Source: an uncultured Actinomycetes bacterium (GTDB taxonomy: Bacteria; Actinomycetota; Actinomycetes; Nanopelagicales; Nanopelagicaceae). Taken from it: a stretch of DNA of 5,655 nt. A program made the translations under genes and the position numbers. The notes beneath the pieces were generated by a model. It saw nothing but the letters and a program-made list of their open reading frames with translations, was not told the DNA's origin and searched no databases. This document shows, piece after piece, positions 1 to 5,655 of this stretch. The DNA lies in contig CAIMXQ010000014.1 of NCBI GenBank assembly GCA_903845465.1, forward strand, positions 1 to 5,655, read 5' to 3'. Position 1 is the first letter of the stretch; the number at the start of each line of letters is the position of its first letter.

Positions 1-591
1 ACGAATAAGTCCATTCATCCATTCGATATCTTGTGGGCCAAGTCCGCCTGCTGGTTCATCGAGCATTAATACATCTGGTTCGCTTACCAATGCACGTGCT
101 ATGGCAACACGTTTGGTATCTGGATAAGAAAGAGTATTGGCACGGCGATTAGCTAGCGCTCTCGCATAGACTCGCTCGAGCGCGCTCATGGAACGTTCTG
201 CGAGTTCTTTTTCATCGCGTGTATTGCGACCAAGGCTTGCAGAGATAAGCCCGGTCTGAGCAAAACGTTGTGCACCGATCATCACATTTTCCAAGACTGT
301 TAAACCTGGAAATAAACCAACCCCTTGCAAAGTGCGTGCAATGCCAAGGCTGGCAAGCTCATCTGTTCGCGGCCATGCTTGCTCTTTTCCCTTAAATGAA
401 AAAGTTCCAGAATCTGGCGTCACCAATCCGCAGATTGCATTGAAGAGAGTTGTCTTTCCAGCGCCATTGGGCCCAATAACGCCGACTACTTCATTGCGAT
501 TGAGTTGAAGGTGCACATCATGAAGTGCGCGTAATCCGCCGAAGGAGACAGATACTCCGCGAGCTTCGAGAAGAAAAGTATTAGTAGACAT
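1..591 (-). CDS. LivG-type ABC transporter ATP-binding protein (3' end off window)
   Basis: This is the ATPase subunit of an ABC importer, most like the LivG/branched-chain amino acid class. It would energise uptake at the inner face of the membrane. The 197 visible residues show FGGLRAL near residue 17, Walker A GPNGAGKTT (40-48), a Q-loop in RTLQGVGLFPGLTV (Gln89), signature LSYPD followed by TKRVAIARAL (154-168), and Walker B VLMLDEP (174-180) with AGGLGPQD after it. The H-loop and roughly the last 50 residues lie beyond the left edge. The signature differs from the canonical LSGGQ. The ATG at 589-591 is chosen because the family's N-terminus fits directly. It lies inside the end of alr (11-base overlap) and has no clear Shine-Dalgarno sequence. 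An in-frame GTG at 613-615 is a less likely alternative start. No permease or binding-protein gene is visible, so the substrate is inferred from family resemblance only. Confidence 0.88.
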   Translation of the reverse strand, partial: MSTNTFLLEARGVSVSFGGLRALHDVHLQLNRNEVVGVIGPNGAGKTTLFNAICGLVTPDSGTFSFKGKEQAWPRTDELASLGIARTLQGVGLFPGLTVLENVMIGAQRFAQTGLISASLGRNTRDEKELAERSMSALERVYARALANRRANTLSYPDTKRVAIARALVSEPDVLMLDEPAGGLGPQDIEWMNGLIR

Positions 592-1684
592 GGGCAGAGT
601 AGATTCTAGGCACACGTGGTCCAATTCGTGTGACTATCTCGTAATTAATTGAACCCGATGCTGCGCCCCAATCATCGGCTGTGTATTCGCCATGAGAACC
701 ATTTCCAAAAATGACAACCCAATCCCCCGATTGCAGTTTTGAATCTGGGCCAAGATCTACAACGAATTGATCCATCGAAACGCGACCGATGATTGGCGAC
801 TTTCCGCTTGATGACCAGATACCTGCATCGTGTGCAATACGTGGAATTCCATCTGCATAACCCATTGCAACAATGCCAAGTTTGGTGTCGCGTGGTGTGC
901 TTTCCGTTGCTCCATACCCAACAGGAGAATTCGCAGGAACTTCTTTTACAAGATAGAGAGCTGCTCGTAGTTGCATAGCAGGACGAAGCCCAAGTGACTT
1001 TGAGTTGCCTAAAGTTTTTACATCGGGTGAAAGTCCATACATGGCAATTCCTGTGCGCACCATGTCAAAGGAAGATGCCTCGTCTTTAAGTGTTGCCGCT
1101 GAATTGGAGAGATGTCGAATTATGTTTGTGAACCCTAATGAGTGAAGCTTGTCGACTGCTTGTGTGAAGCGATTGAGTTGATCAATATTCTGCTTTTCAC
1201 CTGGTTCATCAGCGCGGGCAAAGTGAGAAAAAATTCCAATAAGTTCGATATTGCTGAGGTGCTCGGAACTCAACTGATCCCATTCGTTGAGGAATCCCCC
1301 ACGAGTCATTCCGGTATCTACTTCAAGGTGTACTTTCGCCTTCTTGCCTACTGATGCTGCCGAGATTTCACCTAAGGCTTTTAGTGATGCTGCCGCTAAT
1401 TCAATATCTAGTTCGATTGCTTTTTTAAAATCTGAACCTGGTTGAACTAGCCAGGCAAGGATGGGCGCTTCAATCCCCGCTTCACGAAGTGCAAACGCTT
1501 CCTCGAGAAGGGCAACACCTAAGTAATCAGCACCTGCAGAAAGTGCCGCCTTAGCAACGGGAATAAGTCCATGGCCATATGCATCAGCTTTAACAACTGC
1601 AAGGAGTTTGGTTCCGGCGCTCTTCTTCAAAGATTCGACATTGTGCTTGATAGCACTGAGATCAACGATCGCTTCAGCTCTCAT
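581..1684 (-). CDS. alr: Alanine racemase (PLP-dependent)
   Basis: This cytosolic enzyme interconverts L- and D-alanine, supplying D-alanine for peptidoglycan. At 367 residues it has the usual family length and looks complete. The N-terminal barrel carries AVVKADAYGHG with the PLP-binding Lys32. The conserved DTGMTRGG segment contains Arg128. VGYGATES carries the second catalytic base, Tyr257. GYADGIPR (275-282), GRVSMDQFVVD (300-310) and the C-terminal RIGPRVPRIY are further family hallmarks. Residue 121 (HLEVDTGM) is Glu where well-studied enzymes have a Lys that is often carbamylated. The ATG overlaps the acpS stop in an ATGA arrangement, suggesting translational coupling. A weak GGTGG lies about 10 bases upstream. 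The final codons overlap the start of the downstream ABC ATPase. Identification is secure. Confidence 0.97.
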   Translation of the reverse strand: MRAEAIVDLSAIKHNVESLKKSAGTKLLAVVKADAYGHGLIPVAKAALSAGADYLGVALLEEAFALREAGIEAPILAWLVQPGSDFKKAIELDIELAAASLKALGEISAASVGKKAKVHLEVDTGMTRGGFLNEWDQLSSEHLSNIELIGIFSHFARADEPGEKQNIDQLNRFTQAVDKLHSLGFTNIIRHLSNSAATLKDEASSFDMVRTGIAMYGLSPDVKTLGNSKSLGLRPAMQLRAALYLVKEVPANSPVGYGATESTPRDTKLGIVAMGYADGIPRIAHDAGIWSSSGKSPIIGRVSMDQFVVDLGPDSKLQSGDWVVIFGNGSHGEYTADDWGAASGSINYEIVTRIGPRVPRIYSAHVY

Positions 1685-2022
1685 CGTTCGACAACCACCA
1701 TTGCAGAGGCAATGCCCGCATCGTGCGAGAGAGAAAGGTGGACTTGTGCGCCATCGACTAAATCTGCAATATCTCCGCGGAAGAGAAATTCCGGCTTTCC
1801 GTTAGGTTGATTGATGACCTCTGCATCATGCCAATGCAAACCATGCTCAGGGCTCAGTGCTTTATAGAGAGCTTCCTTTGCCGCAAATCTCGCTGCGAGT
1901 GACTGAGAAGTATGTGTGCGCTCTGATTCGGTGAAGAGTTTTTCACGAAGTCCTGGTGTGCGTTCGAGAGATTCGAGGAATCGCGCAATATCTACGACAT
2001 CGATGCCGATTCCATCAATCAT
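1681..2022 (-). CDS. acpS: Holo-[acyl-carrier-protein] synthase (AcpS)
   Basis: This phosphopantetheinyl transferase moves 4'-phosphopantetheine from CoA to a serine of apo-ACP, activating fatty acid synthesis in the cytosol. The 113-residue length is typical of the small trimeric AcpS family. It opens with GIGIDVVDIARF, whose Asp8 is the expected metal ligand. AARFAAKEALYKAL (43-56) contains the conserved Glu50. It ends with VHLSLSHDAGIASAMVVVE, which carries the conserved SHD motif (His100). The ATG start sits 20 bases after the PAP2 stop, the longest gap in the window. There is no well-placed Shine-Dalgarno sequence (only AGG one base before the start), while a possible -10-like TAGACT lies 7 bases upstream. 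The stop overlaps the alr start by 4 bases. Placement between envelope genes matches the actinobacterial glm-acpS-alr order. Confidence 0.96.
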   Translation of the reverse strand: MIDGIGIDVVDIARFLESLERTPGLREKLFTESERTHTSQSLAARFAAKEALYKALSPEHGLHWHDAEVINQPNGKPEFLFRGDIADLVDGAQVHLSLSHDAGIASAMVVVER

Positions 2023-2029
2023 GCCTGTA

Positions 2030-2035
2030 AGTCTA
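2030..2035 (-). promoter_or_regulatory. Possible -10 element (TAGACT) just before acpS
   Basis: TAGACT fits the actinobacterial TANNNT -10 pattern and sits 7 bases before the acpS ATG. That is the spacing expected of a leaderless transcript starting at the ATG. It lies in the only intergenic gap over 3 bases, and acpS lacks a usable Shine-Dalgarno sequence. The motif is short and common, and I see no convincing -35 box, so this is weak. Confidence 0.2.
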
Positions 2036-2042
2036 TAAGGCG

Positions 2043-2711
2043 CTAGTGGAGTTGGCTATCAGATGGAAAGAATCGATCGATTGCAATAATGAGAACTAAG
2101 AGTGCTGACCCTAAAAGCAGGCCGCCAAAAAGGTCAGAGAACCAATGAGTGTTACGGATGAGCGAGACGGTGCAGACAGTGAGTGCGAGAAGGCAGACCG
2201 CCGCACTTGCAAGACGTCCGCCATATCTATTGATGTGTGCGTAACGGTAAATTAAGTAAGCAATAACTCCCCAAATGAGAATTGCATTAGATGCATGGCC
2301 ACTTGGATAAGACATTCCGCCAGCATGCAAGATATCTAAACCCAAGTGAGGCTTTGTGCGACCTAACGCATATTTAAATGCGCCGACTACTACGTTTAGC
2401 GCAATAAAAGCTAGGAGGCCTAAATTAACTGGCCTCCATGTTCTAAATCTCATTGCAATGTAAAGGCCGACAATAATCAGAGAAATTCCTGAAACACTTC
2501 GAAGGCCTAGATCATCAAGGCGGCGAATAATGAAGTATGAAGCTCCGTGGAATCGCGGGTGGTGAAGGTTGTTAAGGTGGCGATCGATGCGAACCAGAAA
2601 GCCATCTGTGAGAACGATGTAGGTAGTAAATAGGTAGCCAGTAAATAGCCATGCAGACCAGTTAAGTGCACGACGCATCTGCGCTTTGCGGGGATCAGTG
2701 ATTGTGCCCAT
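2043..2711 (-). CDS. PAP2-family membrane phosphatase, possible lipid (pyro)phosphatase
   Basis: This is a 222-residue integral membrane protein of the PAP2/type 2 phosphatidic acid phosphatase family. Hydrophobic stretches near residues 17-37, 72-88, 94-112, 141-157, 166-185 and 194-212 suggest six membrane segments. The phosphatase motifs appear as KYALGRTKP (113-121), YPSGHAS (135-141) and THWFSD (188-193). His139 and His189 with Asp193 are the expected catalytic residues. Two departures are visible: motif 1 ends KP rather than RP, and the Arg usually six residues before the motif 3 His is Ser183, with Arg186 only three before. The ATG follows the glmS stop by 2 bases without a clear Shine-Dalgarno sequence. 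Met12 is an alternative start. Family members act on undecaprenyl diphosphate, phosphatidylglycerophosphate or phosphatidate. The cell-wall neighbours favour the first, but that is inference. Confidence 0.88.
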   Translation of the reverse strand: MGTITDPRKAQMRRALNWSAWLFTGYLFTTYIVLTDGFLVRIDRHLNNLHHPRFHGASYFIIRRLDDLGLRSVSGISLIIVGLYIAMRFRTWRPVNLGLLAFIALNVVVGAFKYALGRTKPHLGLDILHAGGMSYPSGHASNAILIWGVIAYLIYRYAHINRYGGRLASAAVCLLALTVCTVSLIRNTHWFSDLFGGLLLGSALLVLIIAIDRFFPSDSQLH

Positions 2712-2713
2712 TC

Positions 2714-4552
2714 TTATTCGACTGTGACTGATTTTGCGAGGTTACGTGGTTGGTCGACATCAGTACCGCGCGCAACTGCAATTTCGTAGGCAAATACTTG
2801 TAGCGGAACTGTGGCAAGAACTGGCTGAAAGAGAGGAGATGCAACTGGAATACGAATGATGTGTTCGGCGCCAATAACTTCAGCACCTTCTGGTGCAATC
2901 ACGATTACGCGTGCACCACGAGCCTTTACTTCTTGAATATTGCTGAGCATCTTCTCATCAAGTTGATGTTCATCTGCTGTTGGAAGTATTGCAATCACTG
3001 CAGTACCTTCTTCAATCAGCGCAATTGGACCGTGCTTGAGTTCGCCACCAGCAAATCCTTCGGCGTGAATATATGCAAGCTCTTTCAGCTTCAGTGCACC
3101 TTCGAGTGCCACTGGGTACTCGATTCCGCGACCCAGGAAGAGCACGGTGTTGTTCTTAACAAATTTACGTGTGAGCTCGCGAAGTGGTTCGATGGTTTCA
3201 AGGATTTGCTCCACTTTGCCTGGTAGTTCGAGCATTTCGTTGTAGAGAGCCTTCACTTGTGAATCTGTGAGTGTGCCACGCACTTGAGATAATTTAAGGC
3301 CAATTAGATATACGGCAACGATCTGAGTAAGAAAAGCCTTCGTTGATGCCACAGCAATTTCAGGTCCAGCGTGTGTATAGAGAACTGCATCGGACTCGCG
3401 TGGAATCGTTGATGAATTGGTGTTGCAGACAGCAAGTACACGAGCGCCATTTGCTTTGGCATGTCGTACTGCCATTAAAAGATCCATGGTTTCACCGGAT
3501 TGTGAGATTGCGATGACGAGTGAGTCTCTATCAACGATGGGATCGCGATAGCGGTATTCAGAGGCAATCTCAACATCCACGGGAATCTTTGCCCACTTTT
3601 CGATTGCATACTTTGCAACCATTCCTGCGTGATATGCGGTGCCACAAGCAATGACTGAAATTCGCTTAATCTTCTTGATTTCATCATCGCTCATATGTAG
3701 TTCATCTAGCAGAACTTGGTTGTTATCACTTAGGCGTCCGATCAAGGTATCTGCAATCGCCTTTGGTTGATCGAAAATTTCCTTCAACATAAAGTGCGCA
3801 AAGCCGCCCTTTTGAGCTGCTGCTGCGTCCCAAGTGATTTCGTACTCCTTTAGCGGAAGTGCCTTTCCATCTAAATCGCAGATAGCAACACCATCTGGAT
3901 TGATTGTGACTACTTCATCTTGCCCAAGTTCTACCGCGCGCTTTGTGTAATCAATGAATGCTGCAACATCTGAAGCCAGGAAGTTTTCACCCTTGCCAAG
4001 GCCGGCTACAAGTGGTGAATTGCGGCGTACGCCGACAATGGTTTGCGGAGCCTCTGCATGTATTGCAAGAAGTGTGAAGGAACCGCGAAGGCGCTTTACC
4101 GCAGCACGCATTGCTGCGGTGAGGTCTCCATTATGTTCTTTGCGCAGATCTGAAAGTAAGTGAGCTACAGATTCTGTATCTGTCTCGGATTCAAACTTAT
4201 GTCCACGTTTCTCAAGTTCAATTCTGAGTTCAGCATAATTTTCAATAATGCCGTTGTGAATAACGGCTAACTTGCCATCGTTATCAAGGTGCGGATGCGC
4301 ATTGCGATCAGTTGGTCCGCCATGGGTTGCCCAGCGAGTGTGCCCGATTCCTGAATGAACTGTTGGAAGGTTTGCAGGAAGTGCACCTTCAAGGTTTGCT
4401 AATTTTCCTGCGCGCTTTTCTACGAAGAGTGAGTTGCTCGTTCCTAGTGCAATTCCTGCTGAGTCATAGCCACGATATTCAAGGCGTCTCAGACCCTCAA
4501 TAATTGGGGTAAGGGCAGATTGTGGACCTGTGTAACCCACGATTCCGCACAC
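2714..4552 (-). CDS. glmS: Glutamine-fructose-6-phosphate aminotransferase (isomerizing)
   Basis: This cytosolic enzyme converts fructose-6-phosphate and glutamine to glucosamine-6-phosphate and glutamate, the committed step towards UDP-GlcNAc. Its 612 residues match the usual family length. The start is GTG, directly followed by the Cys2 codon, and Cys2 becomes the N-terminal nucleophile once Met is removed. The glutaminase domain (about 1-240) shows HTRWATHG (71-78), Asn100-Gly101 and TDTES (124-128, Asp125). Two SIS sugar-phosphate isomerase domains follow: ACGTAYHAG (302-310), SQSGETMD (350-357) and STKAFLTQ (403-410) in the first, and EGALKLKE (484-491), GGELKHGP (502-509, His507) and a C-terminal RNLAKSVTVE tail with Lys607 in or after the second. 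All expected catalytic residues are present. It lies 3 bases after glmM, whose product uses its own. No room exists here for a glmS ribozyme leader. Confidence 0.98.
   Translation of the reverse strand: MCGIVGYTGPQSALTPIIEGLRRLEYRGYDSAGIALGTSNSLFVEKRAGKLANLEGALPANLPTVHSGIGHTRWATHGGPTDRNAHPHLDNDGKLAVIHNGIIENYAELRIELEKRGHKFESETDTESVAHLLSDLRKEHNGDLTAAMRAAVKRLRGSFTLLAIHAEAPQTIVGVRRNSPLVAGLGKGENFLASDVAAFIDYTKRAVELGQDEVVTINPDGVAICDLDGKALPLKEYEITWDAAAAQKGGFAHFMLKEIFDQPKAIADTLIGRLSDNNQVLLDELHMSDDEIKKIKRISVIACGTAYHAGMVAKYAIEKWAKIPVDVEIASEYRYRDPIVDRDSLVIAISQSGETMDLLMAVRHAKANGARVLAVCNTNSSTIPRESDAVLYTHAGPEIAVASTKAFLTQIVAVYLIGLKLSQVRGTLTDSQVKALYNEMLELPGKVEQILETIEPLRELTRKFVKNNTVLFLGRGIEYPVALEGALKLKELAYIHAEGFAGGELKHGPIALIEEGTAVIAILPTADEHQLDEKMLSNIQEVKARGARVIVIAPEGAEVIGAEHIIRIPVASPLFQPVLATVPLQVFAYEIAVARGTDVDQPRNLAKSVTVE
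4098..4120. repeat. Perfect 9-bp inverted repeat with 5-base loop inside glmS
   Basis: ACCGCAGCA and TGCTGCGGT flank the loop CGCAT (plus-strand sense), giving a GC-rich hairpin within the glmS glutaminase domain around Ala147-Val152. No T-run follows in the direction of transcription, so it is not an intrinsic terminator. The structure is certain as sequence; any role is unknown and it may simply reflect clustered Ala codons. Confidence 0.45.
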
Positions 4553-4555
4553 GAA

Positions 4556-5655
4556 TTAGTTCCCCAGTTCTGCCTTAACTACTGCAGCAAGTGATGCTGC
4601 AATTTCTTGAGCAAGGTTATCACTCGAGGCTTCAACCATGACTCTAATGAGTGGCTCGGTTCCGGATGCGCGCAGTAAAACTCGTCCTGCATCGCCAAGC
4701 GTTGATTCTGCCTTCGCAACTGCATCAGCTATTGCTTGTGAATTCAAGAGCTTCTCCTTTGCAACATTAGGAACATTAATGAGGACTTGAGGAAAATGCT
4801 TCATGGTCGCAGCAAGATCTGCAAGTGACTTTTTGGTGCGCACAACTTCTTGAGCAAGTTGAAGCGCAGTTAGAATTCCATCTCCAGTATTTGCGAACTC
4901 GCGCATAATCAAGTGGCCAGATTGTTCGCCACCTAACGAGAAATCTCCTTCGAGCATCTTTTCAAGGACATAGCGATCGCCCACAGAAGTAGTGATTACC
5001 TCAATGCCAGATTCTTTCATCGCATGCATAAATCCAAGATTGCTCATGACTGTTCCGACGATTGTGTTGGATTTCAGAGCGCCCCGCTCTTTAAATCCGC
5101 GACCAAGAATTGTCATGATTGCATCGCCATCAATGATGTTTCCATTGCCATCGACGGCAAGGCAGCGATCTGCATCGCCATCATGTGCGATTCCGAAGTC
5201 TGCGCCTTCTTTGACAACTCGTGCCTGTAAATCTTCTAGATGGGTCGATCCACAGTTCTCGTTGATATTCCAACCATCGGGTGAGTGATGGATAGCGATA
5301 ACTTTCGCTCCTGCTTTTTCATATGCAACAGGGCCAACCACAGAGGATGCACCGTTAGCGCAATCGACAACAATTGTGAGGCCCTTCAGTGGTGTTGAGA
5401 CTGATGCAAGTAAATGATCGAGATAGCGAGCGATAGCGGTCTCATCAAAGGTAATGCGACCGACGGCGCGACCGGTCGGCCTTGTCCATGGCTCGCCCAT
5501 GCGCTTTTCAATAGCTGCTTCGATTGCATCATCGAGCTTTCCGCCATCACGTGAGAACAACTTAATTCCGTTATCAGGCATTGGATTGTGAGATGCCGAG
5601 ATCATGACGCCGAGATCTGCGCCGGACTCACCAACAAGATATGCAATCGCAGGAG
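4556..5655 (-). CDS. glmM: Phosphoglucosamine mutase (5' end off window)
   Basis: This enzyme isomerises glucosamine-6-phosphate to glucosamine-1-phosphate, the step after GlmS in UDP-GlcNAc synthesis. The reading frame stays open to the right edge. About 365 residues are visible, beginning PAIAYLVGESGADLGV and then MISASHNP, so the Met codon at 5603-5605 is internal and not the start. Family members have about 445-450 residues, so roughly 80 are missing. The catalytic phosphoserine is the second Ser of SASHNP (codon 5591-5593). The metal-binding loop DGDADR is at 5165-5182. The sugar-specificity loop GGEQSGH and the C-terminal phosphate-binding RASGTEPLIR (4643-4672) are both intact. SASHNPMPDNGIK is the pattern seen in actinobacterial GlmM. 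The other phosphohexomutases (ManB/Pgm) are less likely given the immediately following glmS. The promoter lies outside the window. Confidence 0.97.
   Translation of the reverse strand, partial: PAIAYLVGESGADLGVMISASHNPMPDNGIKLFSRDGGKLDDAIEAAIEKRMGEPWTRPTGRAVGRITFDETAIARYLDHLLASVSTPLKGLTIVVDCANGASSVVGPVAYEKAGAKVIAIHHSPDGWNINENCGSTHLEDLQARVVKEGADFGIAHDGDADRCLAVDGNGNIIDGDAIMTILGRGFKERGALKSNTIVGTVMSNLGFMHAMKESGIEVITTSVGDRYVLEKMLEGDFSLGGEQSGHLIMREFANTGDGILTALQLAQEVVRTKKSLADLAATMKHFPQVLINVPNVAKEKLLNSQAIADAVAKAESTLGDAGRVLLRASGTEPLIRVMVEASSDNLAQEIAASLAAVVKAELGN
4561..4565 (-). promoter_or_regulatory. Shine-Dalgarno-like GGGGA supporting the glmS GTG start
   Basis: GGGGA lies 8 bases before the glmS GTG, inside the last codons of glmM. 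It is the clearest ribosome binding site in the window and supports the non-ATG start. The only possible upstream extension is a single TTC codon before the in-frame glmM stop, and Cys must be residue 2 for enzyme function. Confidence 0.6.

Noticed and set aside
2414..2437. 7-bp inverted repeat GGAGGCC/GGCCTCC with a 10-base loop
   Set aside because: It is inside the PAP2 coding region, has no T-run in the transcription direction, and is modest enough to arise by chance.
2861..3226. 121-codon open frame on the plus strand
   Set aside because: It lies wholly antisense to the strongly conserved SIS domains of glmS, and its product is Cys/Phe/Asn-rich with no recognisable motif. It is a shadow of the real gene.
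4550..4575. glmS ribozyme or riboswitch upstream of glmS
   Set aside because: Only 3 bases separate glmM from glmS, and the upstream sequence is glmM coding, so there is no leader to hold the ribozyme, which is known mainly from Firmicutes.
4992..5288. 98-codon open frame on the plus strand
   Set aside because: It is antisense to glmM, including the DGDADR region. The Ser/Pro/Arg-rich product resembles no family, as expected of a shadow frame.
5469..5478. Perfect 10-base palindrome CGACCGGTCG
   Set aside because: It lies in glmM codons for a Gly/Arg-rich stretch (PTGRAVGR), is a single copy, and has no promoter context.
5603..5605. Met codon that could be read as the glmM start
   Set aside because: The frame continues upstream to the edge and encodes PAIAYLVGESGADLGV, which matches family sequence before SASHNP. 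A start here would remove part of the first domain.

Overview
The window is a dense, single-strand run of six minus-strand genes with almost no intergenic DNA. In transcription order (right to left) they are glmM (5' end outside the window), glmS, a PAP2-type membrane phosphatase, acpS, alr, and a LivG-type ABC transporter ATPase (3' end outside the window). Gaps between consecutive genes are 3, 2 and 20 bases, followed by overlaps of 4 and 11 bases, so one polycistronic unit is the simplest reading. No gene-free stretch over 300 bases exists, and I found no RNA gene, mobile element, CRISPR array or convincing terminator.

Likely organism: the order glmM-glmS-(x)-acpS-alr matches the arrangement known from Actinobacteria, where coaA and nnrD are often interspersed. 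The GlmM and GlmS sequences also look actinobacterial (SASHNPMPDNGIK in GlmM, ACGTAYHAG in GlmS). Base composition is moderate and genes are packed very tightly, which is unlike high-GC soil actinomycetes. It would fit a streamlined, lower-GC actinobacterium such as the freshwater acI/Nanopelagicales group. That placement is inference from gene order and composition, not from a marker gene.

How the genes fit together: GlmS makes glucosamine-6-phosphate from fructose-6-phosphate and glutamine, and GlmM converts it to glucosamine-1-phosphate on the way to UDP-GlcNAc. Alr supplies D-alanine for the peptidoglycan stem peptide. The PAP2 protein could recycle a lipid (pyro)phosphate such as undecaprenyl diphosphate, but its substrate cannot be read from the sequence. 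AcpS activates acyl carrier protein for fatty acid synthesis. The theme is envelope precursor supply. The last gene, part of a probable branched-chain amino acid or related importer, is a thematic outlier that overlaps the end of alr.

I do not see a previously undescribed system here. The points worth a second look are residue-level: Glu in place of the usual carbamylated Lys in Alr, altered phosphatase motifs in the PAP2 protein, and an atypical signature motif in the ABC ATPase. There are also a few weak regulatory candidates.
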